DNA of 64,000 nt from Ornithodoros turicata (GCF_037126465.1 NC_088201.1:136366052-136430051), one strand, 5' to 3'. Positions 32,959 to 46,300 are shown, counted from the first letter of the stretch. Translations and numbers: made by a program. The notes: a model not told the origin generated them from the letters alone.

Positions 32959-33555
32959 CGCCACTGGAGCCCGCTCGCATTTCAACAATACAGCCACAAC
33001 ATCAACAGCGTTAGTTACGCATTTACATTCAATAAATCGTGGACGTCAAAATAGAAAATTCTGTTAAAGATTTTAACTTTAAAGTCGTGAATTCACTATT
33101 GTTTTTACTTGACGAAGTGCGTTCGCAGGTGCACATCGAACGGAAGTCTTCGCAAGAGATGCCGTGGATGAATGGGTGAACGACGACAACGACAGTGTGA
33201 CGAGCCTACGAGCCCGCCACTGGAGGCCGCTCGCATTTCAACAATAAAGTCACAGCATCAACAGCGTTAGTTACGCATTTACATTCAATAAATCGTGGAC
33301 GTCCAAATAGAAAATTCTGTTAAAGATTTTAACTTTAAAGTCGTGAATTCACTATTGTTTTTACTTGACGAAGTGCGTTCGCAGGTGCACATCGAACGGA
33401 AGTCTTCGCAAGAGATGCCGTGGATGAATGCGTGAACGACGACAACGACAGTGTGACGAGCCTACGAGCCCGCCTGTGCGGAGCTGTGAAGCCAGCATAA
33501 TTTTGCTCTCACGAAATAAAACACCATTTTTAGCACCACACTCCCAATTCAAATG

Positions 33556-34352
33556 GGTCCATGTCTAGTTTAGCGGCGCCACTCGATTTCAAACTTCTAA
33601 TCTACATACCTGGATAGAATTTTGCATCGTGCATCGTAATCCAAAATAATCAAGCGGCGGTCGGTTCCACGAATTCCTCCAGAGATCAGTTTCCCCGGGA
33701 AAGTTTCGGCAGCGGCGACCATGTCATCTCCATGCGCCCATTGTTTACGTATGACAGCTTACGCACACCTCGCACTCTTCCCAGCATGCATTTCGCCTGT
33801 TCGTTGCTAAGACGCACAGCAACTCCGCTATCGGACGACAGTCGGCCTCCTCCTCACGCAATTGCTCCGCGCCAAAATTGGCACCGTCTTCTGTCAGCAC
33901 AGTCTCGAACAACTGCGGGGAGGGGCTACCGCCCCCTCCCCGGACCCCCCCGCTTGTAATATGTACTGACCTGGCCTAACCTAACCTCACTACACTTCGT
34001 TTAGTGAGGAAAACCAAGCTCTATGGCTGATGCGTAGGAGTACCACAAATGATACCCGTCGAGATCTAGTGCTTTCATTGTGCATTCTTGGCAACGAGCG
34101 AGAGGGAACAGGCGAAATGCATGCTGGGAAGAGTGCGAGGTGTGCGTAAGCTGTCATACGTAAACAATGGGCGCATGGAGATGACATGGTCGCCGCTGCC
34201 GAAACTTTCCCGGGGAAACTGATCTCTGGAGGAATTCGTGGAACCGACCGCCGCTTGATTATTTTGGATTACGATGCACGATGCAAAATTCTATCCAGGT
34301 ATGTAGATTAGAAGTTTGAAATCGAGTGGCGCCGCTAAACTAGACATGGACC
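33556..34352. mobile_element. Foldback element with identical 247-bp inverted arms
   Basis: Arms 33556-33802 and 34106-34352 are reverse complements with no mismatch that I could find. The outer end is GGTCCATGTCTAGTTTAGCG; the inner end is CGCCTGTTC. The 303-bp centre is GC-rich at first (CCGCCCCCTCCCCGG) and has no coding domain. No target-site duplication was found. It lies 81 bp from the end of the satellite and abuts the SWIM pseudogene on the right. Confidence 0.9.
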
Positions 34353-34782
34353 GTTTTTTGTATGCATCTTCGGGTTTCTTGGTGTTCTCAGAGAGGAACA
34401 CACACACGAATACTATTATGCTCTCTGCAAGCGACCCACAAACCTGCCAGCGTGGGACCCAGGTCTCCAACTGTACTATGAAAAGCTTACTCCTTTCGCA
34501 TATAAGCACTTGGAGAAGCAGCAGCGACTCTAAACAGACCTTCAACTCTCACAGCCTGCTCATGGAATGTTCAGTTACGAAAGCAGTACAGGCTTCACTC
34601 TCCAAGTTTCTCACAAAAACTGTCAGTGCACGGATTATGTGTCAATGCGCCTTCCGTGCAGGCACATCTTTGCGGCATGCCGTGAACAGCAAATGGACTT
34701 GTACGATGAGCATTTAATACCACAGCAGTGGATGCGTCAATATTACTTTGAACAGCTTGCACAGCAAAGAAGTGAAACGTAA
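34351..34782 (+). pseudogene. SWIM zinc-finger protein fragment with in-frame stop
   Basis: One frame reads GVLREEHTHEYYYALCKRP, LQLYYEKLTPFAYKHLEKQ, an in-frame TAA at 34531-34533, then resumes through ATG 34567 to the stop at 34780-34782. The downstream part has the SWIM motif CQCTDYVSMRLPCRHIFAAC (CxC then CxH), known from ZSWIM proteins and MuDR-like transposases, where it binds DNA or protein. The upstream helical part is the usual neighbour of that motif in MULE-derived proteins. Only the C-terminal ~140 codons exist; the left side is cut by the foldback's edge. Probably a MULE-derived pseudogene rather than a working gene. Confidence 0.7.
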
Positions 34783-35009
34783 CAACAGTAGCGGCGGAGT
34801 TTGGCAGCAGTAACAATTGGAATTACGCCAATATAAATGCTGCTTGAAGTGACACCGGTACTGCAAACGTAAAACACGACTCGAAGTGCGTCGCAACACA
34901 TCTGCATGCGCTCCCTGCGCCCCAACCACCTTCCAGGAGAGCGTCTCACGTTAGTTCTAAACTCCGGTTTATTCGAACAAATACCCCGGCACACTCGAGT
35001 TCGAATTAA
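34783..35009. other. No recognised feature
   Basis: No domain or repeat match seen. Confidence 0.4.
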
Positions 35010-35290
35010 CGAGAGTCCACTGTATTTCTGTTGCGATACTGTGCATAGTTTTTGTTGGGACTGCGGTTATCCATGGAAGACTTCATCTTTCACTAAAAAA
35101 AAATGTGCAGTTCGCTTAGCAATTTTTGAAGCTTAATTGACAAAAATAAGTTTCCCAGAATTAAAATTGTACAACGCCTTCCTGAATGGTGAAGTTTCCA
35201 GGAGGAAACTGCCGGAAGTCCCACAAATCGCCAGCGAGTACGTCGCCAGTTAGATTTTTTATCACTTTAGGTGAAACACCCTGTACATCT
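35010..35290 (+). repeat. Dispersed repeat ending AGGTGAAACACCCTGTA, copy A
   Basis: It contains GCGATACTGTGCATAGTTTT followed by TGTTGGGACTGCGGTTATC and ends TTAGGTGAAACACCCTGTAC. The inverse of this order is found at 56,275-56,545 (copy B), and related pieces occur at 56,806-56,835 and 58,440-58,483. A shared terminus suggests a DNA transposon family of unknown class. Confidence 0.6.
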
Positions 35291-35814
35291 GCATGTATAC
35301 TGCAGTCCTGCGAACAGAACTACGCTCCAACTCCCACTATATTCGTGTTCAACTTCAGAGGGAAAAGAAATCTAGTCCATCTACATACGCTGTTGGAGAT
35401 TTAAGAGACACAGTTCTGCGCCAGGAGAAATACCACAGTACGACTATGGGGAAGGGCTCACATAGTGTCATGCTGCCAGTCTTAACAGCCCATACAGAAG
35501 CAGAGTGAGCACGATGGATTAGGTTATCTGGCGGAGGAGGGAGAGTGACATCTCTGTGCCCAGTCATCCTATCTGTGGCGCAGTAATATTTTGAGAGCCA
35601 ATGGACTAGATTTCTTTTCCTTAGACTATAAAAGCTTTGTCAGATTCACACCAGTGTTGCACTCATTGGAACTGAAACTCCGCCAAATTCTAGCCTGTAG
35701 AAACCGAAACTGCCAGATGTGCACACCATTGCAGTAGGTGATCTGGTCCATGACTCAAATATATTCAACGTATTTGACACCGTCTCTTTTGCAACATGGC
35801 AAGCCATGCTATAG
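35291..35814. other. No recognised feature
   Basis: Open frames here lack domains; the right part may be degenerate gag sequence of the following element. Confidence 0.35.
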
Positions 35815-36860
35815 CAGACTGTACAAGCCCAAAGTTTCTGGCCGAAAAGAAACACCGCCGATGCACCAGAGCAACGCCGATGCTTCAGATGCTGCAAGCC
35901 GAAAGACACTGCAAGGCATTGCAGAAGCCGTCCGAAGTGCCACAAATGTGCCGGTCACCACGCAACGACGATGTGTGACCCAGAATATAAACCTCGGCCA
36001 TCTGCCCCTGCTCCTGGAAGGTCCGCGACGGTCACTCTGGAGACAACAGTCAACCGCTCCCCCCAACGCATTCTACTTCAGACCGCCACAGCCTGGGCAC
36101 ACGCAACAAAGGAGGAAGTCTTCACACGCCTAATCTTCGATGGCTGCAGTCAGCGCACGTTCATCACTCGTCACTTGTCGCAAGCACTCGGATGTCAGAT
36201 CGTTCGCACAGAGCAAATCTCCATTTGGGCATTCGGAGTTCAACACAAACGTCCAGAAGTACTGGAAGCAGTTGAGCTCGGTTTAAGGACTACGCATGGA
36301 AGTGGTGAACATCAAAAGCTAACAGCCTTGGTGGTGGAACAGATATGCTCTCAAGCCTTGGAAGTTCCACCTGATGTAATCAGAGAGCATATGCAGCAGT
36401 ACAAGCTGGCTGGCAATAGCTGACTGTTGCAAAGGTGCCCTACGTCAACAAATAGAGATCCTGATTGGTGCGGACAACTACTGGGAATTTGTTACCGGGC
36501 ACACTCTTCCTGTGTATCAAGGTGTACAAGCAGTTGAAACAACACTTGGCTGGACGCTGCAAGACCATGCTCTCTACCGAACGTGGTGCACACAGCAAGC
36601 TGTCACACGGTGACTGCGTTGCATGTAAGCCAACATCTCGGAGCAGTGAACGATATGATGGAGCGAATTTGGAACTTGGACAGTATCAGCATACGCTGCG
36701 ATGAGACAGACGAAGCACAGCATCACTTTGTCCTCGATAACTTCAAAACGTCCATTCAGTAGAAGAACGACAGGTATTCAGTTGCCTTGCCATGGAAACC
36801 AGTTGTGTCAATGCAAGACAAAGCACATTGCGGAGCAACGTCTCTCACAAGTCACGAGGC
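35815..36860 (+). pseudogene. BEL/Pao gag-pol relic
   Basis: Frame one (to 36,423) has two zinc knuckles, RCFRCCKPKDTARHC (degenerate, the GH pair lost) and CHKCAGHHATTMC, then the aspartic-protease-like LIFDGCSQRTFITRHLS. Further downstream in other frames come IEILIGADNYWEFVTG, VQAVETTLGWTLQ, VTALHVSQHLGAVNDMMERI, WNLDSISIRCDETDE and DRYSVALPWK, the conserved run between protease and RT in BEL/Pao elements. RT, RNase H and integrase are absent and no LTRs were found. It is a different, much older copy from the 41-47 kb element. Confidence 0.8.
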
Positions 36861-37333
36861 GACAGAATCAAGTTAAAGGAGCATGGAAGTTACCCCAAAA
36901 ATATTTTTTGTTTTTCGTTGTGACGTCCAAGGCTCTGTTCCGCACACCTTTAAAAAACCCGCTCCACATCCAAAAAGCATATCGGCGAAGCAGAAGGCGT
37001 TGTGAGGTATCACAGGCTCCGGCTTGTGACCAGTGACGTCCAATGGCACACTCAAGCACGTATAAGCAGCACGTGAGCCGAGAAGAACAAAGAAAGAAGG
37101 CCCTGAGAAGTTTTTACGTCATGCGGGGCTTGTGTCTCTCATCCGTGACTGCTTTATCCGACTGTCTTTTGTAAATTTTATTGTACAGTGAAAATACCCC
37201 ACAGAGTGAAAATATTTTGCATGGCGACTCCTTGTGGACAGCTTCACAGATGAACAGGATTTCGAGTCATGTTAAATGTCACTTCCATGATACTTTAACA
37301 TGTCTGCTGTCTCTCACGTGTGTCTCACATTTG
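36861..37333. other. Downstream flank of the zinc-finger gene
   Basis: Probable 3' UTR on the minus strand. On that strand no AATAAA was confirmed immediately after the stop at 37,334; no other feature recognised. Confidence 0.35.
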
Positions 37334-40300
37334 CTATGGTGCAGGTCCATGCCGTGTCTGTACACTGCAGGACAGAGGCCACACTTCTACGCCTTCTTGG
37401 AGGTGCATCAACTTGTGACGCCTCAGGCCCTCACTGTAGCGGTACTCCGCAGCACACAGAACACACTTGTACGGCTTCTCGTCAGTGTGTGTCCACTTGT
37501 GACGCTGCAGCTTTGAGCTGCAGCTGAACTCTGCAGGACAGAGATTGCACTGGTGTGGCTTCTCGCCCGTGTGTGTTCGTTTGTGACGCAACATGCTTGT
37601 GCTGTCTCTGTACTCTGCAGGACAGAGCTCACACTTGTAGGGCTTCTCGCCCGTGTGTATTCGCTTGTGACGTCGCAGGTTTGAGTTCTGGCTGAACTCT
37701 GCAGGACAAGCATCGCATTTGTACGGCTTCTCGCCCGTGTGTGTCCGCATATGGCACTGCAGGTCCATGTTTTTCTTGAATTCTGTGGAACAGATGTCGC
37801 ACTTGTGTGGCTTCGCACATGACTGTCTCTTCTTGTGAATTTGCAGGCCCAAGCCATGTCTGCACCTTGCAGCAGAGACAATGCACTTGTATGGCTTCTC
37901 GACGGCATGAATCCGTACGTGATCTTTCAGAAGGTGCAGGCGGGTGAACTCAGCAGAACAGGTACTGCACCTATATGTCCTCTCGCCTTTGTGTGTCCGC
38001 TTGTGACACTGCAGGTCCGTGCTCCGTCTGAACTCTGCAGCACATATATTGCACTTCTGTGGCTTTGCACGTGTGTGTCTTGTCTTGTGAATTTGCAGGC
38101 CCATGCCGTGTCTGCACCTTGCAGAACAGAGATCGCAGTTGTGTGGCTTCTCACCTGTATGTGTCTTCTTGTGATACCGCAGGCTCACGCTCCAGCTGAA
38201 CTCTGCAGAACAGACATCACACTTGTGTGGCTTCTCACCCACGTGTGCTTGCTTGTGACGGCGCAGATGCGTGCTCCAGCTGAACTCTGACCTGCTTACT
38301 GTGACAGTCTTGTCGAATGGAGGTTGAGTTGTCGTTCTGTTGATGTTGAACTGTGTATCTGGAGAGCTATAACCTGAAGACGTTCGATGACAAATTTCTT
38401 TCGGCTCCTCATCAACCTGAAGCATGCCAGTGCTCGATGTCGCATCTGAAATCGTAGAAAGAGTGAGAGCTAGTGCAGACAGGTTCGAGTACACTGGTAC
38501 AACTGCCAGATTTGCTCATCTAATTAGCACACTTCACTAAACCACAATACAGCATACAGCACCATAGAGGAGGTGGATACCGAAATGATGCAGTACCAAA
38601 ATAAACTACGAAACACTTGTGCCAAAATAACACACTCTCGAAATCAACATTTTAAAATAACAAATCCCATCTGAACATTAATTCCAAAATAACGCAGTAC
38701 CAAAGCAAGCTCCCGAGACAGAGCTACGATTATGAACATCATACCAGAGTATGCCGACAGACAGCTACTTTTTATACGCAACGGATGCGTAGACTGCAGT
38801 GAGCGCATAGATGAACAAAGACAGTGCCGCCACCCCCCTAAAGAAACGAGTGGAGGAAGACAAGTCTCCTTCAAAAAATTTTACGCCAGTTTTAAGGGTG
38901 AAGCGGTACATGACTTAGAACCCAGGACAAGATTTTTGAAGAAGCCTTCAAGAAATTTGCGTCTCAGGCTTCAACGGATAATGTGTGTCCCACGAGGAGG
39001 ACGTGGCACATTGGTCACTAGTTTCCAAGAACACAAGATGTTCCCCTTTCCATTCCAGCCAGCCCTTTCCCTTTTGTTGACTACTACTATCAAACAGAGA
39101 AACGGCAAGGAAGAGTTCTTGTACACAAACTATACAATTTAAAAGAAAAAATATTTTACTGTGAGGTGGTGTTTTTGTGCTTAATGGCACAAGAGCGACT
39201 AAGGCCAAAGAGTGCCAAGACACATGATTTATTTTTCATGCTGTGTTTGCAAGTTCTATGCTGGTTTATTTACTGTGTGGGTTTTGCTGCATGCTATACT
39301 GCAGCGTGTTGCTTTTGCAAGACTACAGTGGCATTCTGTACAGTAAAACCTCTGAAGTCGTACTGCTCCTCATGTCAGACAAGATTTTATTGCACAGGCT
39401 GGCTCCCATTGAAACTTCACGAGGATGAAATTCTCTGTGTCGGACAGGGTTTTCCCTGCTAAGGCCCGGTTTCAGAAAACGCTGGTTAACTTTGAACAGA
39501 GATCAAGTGCTGCTAAAACTTGTAGTTAACACTCAATTCTTTCTTGCAAACATTAGTTGGTGACGTGATGAATGTTTCAGTAATAATAACTGCCTTTTGT
39601 GAAGCACAGTTAAGCGTTCAATTCAAGGTAAGGGACCGTTGATCCCTGCTCAACTGTTAATTGGCATTGGTGAAACCGGGCCTAAGTCACACAGAAGCCT
39701 GGCCAGATTATTTCAATCTCGGCACACCTTTGCACCGAAAAGACCCAAAATGAGTCAGTGTGCTTGACTTTCACCTTTTTATTTCCTATACTGGTCTCAG
39801 CATTTTGTTGTTTTAGTTTTTGAAGTCCAAAAAGGGGTACTGTCAGTTTACCCTGTAACTATTCTGAACTCGTCTGTGACTTGTCTTCAGTTTGTCTAGA
39901 GCTGTCTTTTTGCCTTTTGTCTGTATTTTTTCTCGTTTTTTTCCAGTACCTTGGTTCATCGAAAGATTTTGGCACTCCGTGGCCTTTCAAGGTACTCCAG
40001 GACGAAGAACTAAAAGTAGTATGCAATAAAGCGTGGTTCTAGGCTGCCTGAACATTAGTGTACCAGAAGTCAAAGGTTGTACAGTACCGTATGCTTTAAA
40101 CGAGCAAGTCTTCCTGGATGGATCATTCTGAAACACCCACCAGACCAAAGTGCGTAAGAGATTAACGCGCCTATTCTAGCATTTTATTGCCTATTTTGGT
40201 GTTTTTGAGGGCCTAAATGCCTGCCTGTTTCCATCCTTTTTAGAGCCTAAATTTCTGGGCTCTAGTAATCAGGAACATTCGCTACGATATGGTTTGCATT

Positions 40301-43300
40301 TGCATTATTGCAGGATGAGTTGTGATAACAAAGAATAACTCAGCGTCAATTTCGCCTGTTATCGGAGCCCTCCGTAGAACAAAGCATACGCTGGAAAGCT
40401 GATGCATACACATGCCTACAGCCCCTACCTTTCCACAAACCAGGGCTGGGCAGGAATACTCAAAATTTGTATTATAATGCAAATACGTAATACTTGCTAA
40501 AAAATTGTATTATATAATACTAATACACAATACATTTTAGTTTCAAGTATTATAATACATAATACTATTACTTACTATTATTACTATTACTTACTTACTT
40601 ACTATTACCTGTATTACTTAAGTAATACTAGTAATACTTTTGTGCCGTGGAAGACAGTTATTAGAAAAGGAATCCCAGACATATTTCTGAAGCCACCGGT
40701 CTGGTCACCGAAGTGACTAACTGACAGCTCTCAGGGCATTCTCTCGCGGGACGCAGGTGTGTGTGTCTATAATCCCCTTTTTGTCTGCCTTACTTTCTGA
40801 CGCACTGACCCTGGCTCCATTCTATGATATATCACCCCCTAAGGGCTCCGGGTTGTTCACCCAGAGTGGAGAAGTTTCTCAGAAATTTGAGTCAGCCAGC
40901 TCCTGTAATCGTCCTTTTGTTGCACGTTGAAGTGTGATCCTCTGTTGGCAGAACTAGGTCGTGTTCGTAGGACTGGAATGGTACCGAAAGCATACACGTG
41001 TAAGACCCATCACCTCAGGCAGGACAGGTCATAAGTATTACGAGTTTTGCAGTAATACAATGCATGTAATACTCGAATTTTTTTTGTATTATAATACGTA
41101 ATGCAAATACACTTATCGGATGGGTATTATAATACGTAATACAAATACTCTAAAGTATTACAGTAACGGTATTATAATACAATGTATTTGTAATACTGCC
41201 CAGCCCTGCCACAAACTAATGACTGCGTGGAATTGGCCATGTTCTGTGGAAACTGCTGCTTCCCCCTCAGAATCGTGTGTTTTCCGTGCAGTATTTGACA
41301 TATATTACAGAATTTTGTAAGGGTATCAATTGATCTGCGCATTTTTGTGTGTTAAACCCGAACACTCGGGACTGCAATGCAGCTTATACTGCCGGCACTT
41401 GGCCAGCAGAACATGCTATTCAAGAATGGACCCACGACTTCGACAAAACTTCAAACTTCTTTATGGAACTGGTCGGAGCGCTTCGCTCCATTCAACAACA
41501 GCAACATAACAAACAAAAAATATCACCCAATCATTGGCTCACACGCTATTTAAGGTCCCCGAGAGCCCACATCGTCCTCCTCTACTTACGAACGGCAACG
41601 ACAACGAAGTTACTTAACTCAAATCTGCAAAATCCTCCCCGGCAAAATGAGAAGTCTCATTTTTCTAACACACGATAACTAAGTCAATAAACCTCTAATG
41701 GATACAGCAACTGAATTGGTCTCCGTAGCACTGTCCCATCAGTCAATCTTACAGCGCACGCACGGACGTTACGATCTCTTCCGGGAAACAGCTCCACAAC
41801 CAGTCCTGTCTTCCACATGTGCCGGGGCAACTTTTCATTGTGCACTATGACCAGGTCCCCGACGCGAAGCGGTGTCGTTCCACCGGTGGATTTGGCACTA
41901 TGGGCGGACCGCAGCTGCAGAAGATATTCAGTTCTCCAACGTTTCCAAAAACAATCTAGTAGTTGTTGATGAAGCTTCCAGTACGCCCGCGTGTCTGTGG
42001 TCGGCCCCTGAAGGTTGATGTCGAAAGGTGGCAAAGAAGTCACCCGCTTCCCTACCAGGAAGTGGGCCGGTGTCAGTGGCTGTCTGTCTTCTGGTGTATC
42101 GTTCACAGCCGTCAGAGGGCGAGAGTTGATGACTGCCTCTACGCCATGTAAAACAGTGGTGAGCTCCTCGAAGCTGAAGCAGTTCTTCCCGAGCGTCCTT
42201 CTTAGCGCAGTCTTGACACTTCTCACCAGTCGCTCCCAGAAACCGCCCCACCAGGGCGCGCGTTCGACGATATATTTCCAATTAATTCCTACGGTGGTGA
42301 GGTGGTCCTGGAAGGCTGGGTCTTTCAGTGCTTTCCACACTTGCTTCTCGGCCTTCTTGAAGGTTGCGGCGTTGTCGCTGTAGATAACCGATGGAAGCCC
42401 TCGCCGGGAAGTGAACCGTTTGAACGCCAGGAGAAAACTTTGAGTCGTCATATCCGATACTAGTTCCAAGTGCACTGCACGGGTGACTGCGCATGTAAAT
42501 AGCGCTATGTAAGACTTCTTGTTGCCTCCACCTGCTGGTGTGATGATCAACGGTCCCGCGAAATCTATCCCAACCACTTGAAATGGCCGGTTCTCAGTCA
42601 CCCGCTCGCTGGGCAGTGGTGCAACAGGTGCCGACGCTGGCTTTACCCGGTGTCGTTTGCATGCGTTGCATCGAAAGAGAACTTTTTTGACTAGTTGCCG
42701 GCATCGCTGTACCCAATATCGCTCTCGCACTTCGGTTATGGTGTCTTGCACACCCCCGTGGAGAAGCCGTCGATGAGCCGCCTCAACGATCAGTTCGGTG
42801 ACTCTGTGTCCGTGCGGGAGGAGCACCGGATGTCTTACGTCCGTTGGCAATGTCGAGTGCTGCAACCGTCCCGAGATCCTTAAAATATCATCCTGGTCCA
42901 GAACTGGCTGCAAGAGGGCGATCGGAGACTTCTGGCTCACCAGGCCCCCACCTGCGAGCTCCTGCAGCTCCTTGTAGTACTCGGACCTTTGTGCCTCTTT
43001 AACCCAATGGACCTCCGCCTCATGAACCTCATTAGCAGTTAGGGGCCCTTGCCGCCTCTTCTTTCGCCTGCAACGGTCTGCAAAGCGGCGAATCCATGCT
43101 GTGAGCCTCAACACGAAATGCCAACTACTGTAGTTCTCTAGCCTCAGTAGGCTGGAAGTAGTAGTGTCTGTGTCCACGAAGAGCACTTGTATCTTTACCC
43201 GTTCTGCTTCTACAGTCTCTTCGTTCACCTGTGGTTCGTGCGTGCCGCTGGGCCATAACTCCGCCGACTCCGACAACCATGCAGGGCCTCTAAACCATAT

Positions 43301-46300
43301 CTTGCTGTGTAGCAGTTTCTCCATGCTTTCACCTCTTGTGAGCAGGTCCGCTGGATTTTGCTCCCCTGGACAGTGCCTCCAAGCAGCTGGATCGGTTGCA
43401 GTTTGAATTTCTGTCACCCTGTTGCGTACAAACTGCTTCCACCGCAGTGCCGATCCTTTAATCCAACAGAGTACGATGTTCGAGTCTGTCCAGAAGATTA
43501 GCTGGAGGGGAAGGTGAGAGAGCGAACCCAAAAGGCTTTTGGCCAGCCTACATCCTATTAGAGCTCCCATGAGTTCTAGGCGGGGTAGGGTCAGTGTTTT
43601 TAGCGGCGCAACTCGTGCTTTAGCAACCATCAGCGTGACCACGACCTTTCCATTGACGTCCTCTGTGCGCAGGTATACGGTGGCTCCGTAAGCCGACTGA
43701 CTGGCGTCCGTGAAGACGTGCACCTGGATTGCGTTCGCAATGTCTTTAACCCCTTGGCTCACATACCGAGGTATTTCGATTCTTGCCATGTCCGGCAGTT
43801 CCTCGCACCAGCGCTTCCACTCCAAAGCTATTTCTTCAGGTAGTTCGTCGTCCCAATTAAGACCATGCTGCCAGATGCGCTGGAAGAGCATGCGAGCCCG
43901 TATCGTGAATGACTGGCAACACCAAGTGGGTCGAAAATCGAGGCTGAGAGCTGCAGCACCGACCGTTTCGTGTTGCCCGCCGACGTGGTGTTGGGTGGGC
44001 TGCATTCCGCGAGCTTGATGCTGTCAGTGTGTCGATTCCACCGTAATCCCAAAAGTCCTGTTTCTATGGTCGCAGCGTAGTGCTCTTCTAAGCGTGGCTC
44101 GTGATCTGCGAAGAGGCGATTTAGAACAGGGGAATTCGATGCCCACTTTCTTAACTCCATCCCAGCCGCCCTCATGACGGTATTCGCGTCCTTGTACAGT
44201 TGTTCAGCTTCATCCTCGCTTGAAGCGCCAGTCAATAGATCGTCCACATAAAAGGAATTTGCAAGATGCGCTGCCGTTTCCTGTAGGTGCTCTTCCACAT
44301 TCTCTAGATGGTACCGTATTGTCGCCGACAAAAGGAAAGGACTGGAGGTTGTACCGAACGGTACTCTGGTCATTCTCCAGACTTCCACGTTCGGCAGCTG
44401 ACCATCTTCCTTCGGCGTTTCGTTACACCACAGGAAACGAAGTGCGTCACGATCCTCTTCCCTGACTACAATCTGGAGAAACGCTTTGGCAATGTCCGCC
44501 ACCAGAGCGACCTTGACCGTCCGAAAGCGCAGCAGCAGCGGCAGTAGTTCCGTGTTTTGCTTCGGTCCCTTTTCGAGATGCGCGTTCAGAGATGCGGTCC
44601 CCGGGGCATGCGAGGAAGCATCAAAGACAACTCTGAGCTTCGTTGTCGTTGAATTCTCCCGGACAACCGCCTGGTGTGGCATATAATAAATATGCTCTGT
44701 TGGTGCTTGCTCCGCTTCGGTAACTACCTCTGCATGTCCGTCGTTGAGGTACTTCCTCATCGCACAATCGTACTCCAGCAGAAGAGTTTTGTTCGAACGA
44801 AGTCTCTTCATCAGGCTTCTCAGCCTACGCTCAGCCACTTCCCGGTTGTCCCTCAGCGTGGCACTGCCAGTCTTCCACGGCAAACTCACTTTATATCGGC
44901 CGTCCTCCTTTTGTATGGTGTCCTGGAAATGTAGCCACACTGCGTCGTCCTCTGAGCGCTGGTCATTTGCGCCGTCTGTTATCCCAAGACCTTCCAGTTC
45001 CCAGAACATTCGGAGATCAAACGGCCTTTCCTCGGTGCTTGCCTCCACGTGTAACGCGCAGGTTAGCGTGACGTCTCCGGTGACTGACGACAGGACAGCG
45101 GTGGGACCTTGGAACGTCCAGCCTAACTGCGTGTTCACCGCAACTGTACGGTCGTCCGTCCCTGACCGTCGCACATCGGACTTTAGGAACCTCCACATCT
45201 GATCCGCTCCAATCAGAAGACAGATTCCTGCTTCGGCTTTCGCTCCTGGGAAGAACATTTCGTCGGCAATGGAACCGCCCTCCCTTCTGATGGCGTCCAC
45301 GAAGCTGTCATTTGCCGTGGCTTCTGCCAGGTCCTTACAGATGAAAGGAATTTCTACGGCTTCAATCAGATGCTCTTTCTGATCGTACTGGCTCCGCAAA
45401 CGCACCTGGACCAGTCTTGTGTGTGAACTTACTGACGTTTCTGGGTCCCCAAATGTGTTCAGTCGCACGGTTACTTCATCCAGTACCGGTAGCCCCAGCT
45501 GCCGTGACACATCTTCTCGAACGAACGTTTTCTGACTGCCGCCGTCGAAAAAACCTCGGATATATGCGGACTGATTGCCAGCGATGACCCATGAGCGGAA
45601 CGTCTGCAAAAGTACAGTGGCACTGACCCTGTCTCGATCGGAGCTTGCTGCGTGCATGGCAACTGTGTCAACTTCTTTCGCTTTCGTTGACGAGTTTCCC
45701 GACCATTTAGGGTCGCACATGGAGGTCACGTGTTTCCCCTTGCATGTTAAGCATGTGACTTTTCGCCTACAGTCCTTAGCTCGGTGCCCCTTGACGGTAC
45801 ACCTGAAGCAGCGGCCGTCCGTCGCGAGTACCTTCTTCTTTCGTTCCAGTTCAATGGGTGTGTTGCAATCTCCACTGCTGTGGTCTTCCGAGTCGCAGAA
45901 GATGCACTTTGACGTGGCTTTCGCTAATGACTGCAGTACGGCCGCGGCTGGGACGTTCTTCTCTTTCCGTAGACTCTTTCCCAGGGTTCCACCTCTGGGT
46001 GGCCCGTCTCTGTTCGTGCTGACTATACCGGACTTCTCACGGCTTTCCACCTCGATACGCAGGAAGTCCAGTACTCTCTCTAACTCCTTTTCGGTGTACG
46101 AGGTCTCGTGCTGTACTTCTCGTTGACCATCTCCCGATGCACTGTCCTGTTGAACAGCGGCTGCTGTTGTTGCACGTGCTGATCGGCGATAGTACTCCAG
46201 TGTGATGTCGCTGGGTAGTGCCTTGAGAAGTATGTCCACCAGCAAAGCAGCGTACGCTGAGTTGGCAACTCCCAGAGCTCGCAAACCACGGATATGAGCC

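Larger units (their letters stand above)
30622..33474 (+). repeat. Satellite array, 256-bp monomer, ~10.6 copies
   Basis: GAATTC landmarks fall at 30628, 30884, 31137, (31393, mutated), 31649, 31905, 32292, 32548, 32804, 33089 and 33345. Spacing is 256 bp except one 253-bp unit (a three-base loss in TTGACGAAGTG) and two enlarged by insertions (+131 and +29). Each monomer has GTGCGTTCGCAGGTGCACAT, GACGACAACGACAGTGTGAC and CATTCAATAAATCGTGG. Copies are highly similar, implying recent amplification or homogenisation. The later monomers (32.5 kb onward) share variants such as AAAGTCGTGAATTC, so the array has at least two subfamilies. No coding capacity. Confidence 0.95.

Noticed and set aside
30834..33310. 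AATAAA in every satellite monomer as polyadenylation sites
   Set aside because: No upstream coding sequence; the hexamer is simply part of the repeated unit.
30622..33474. CRISPR-like array
   Set aside because: 256-bp monomers are contiguous without variable spacers, and the genome is eukaryotic; this is a satellite.
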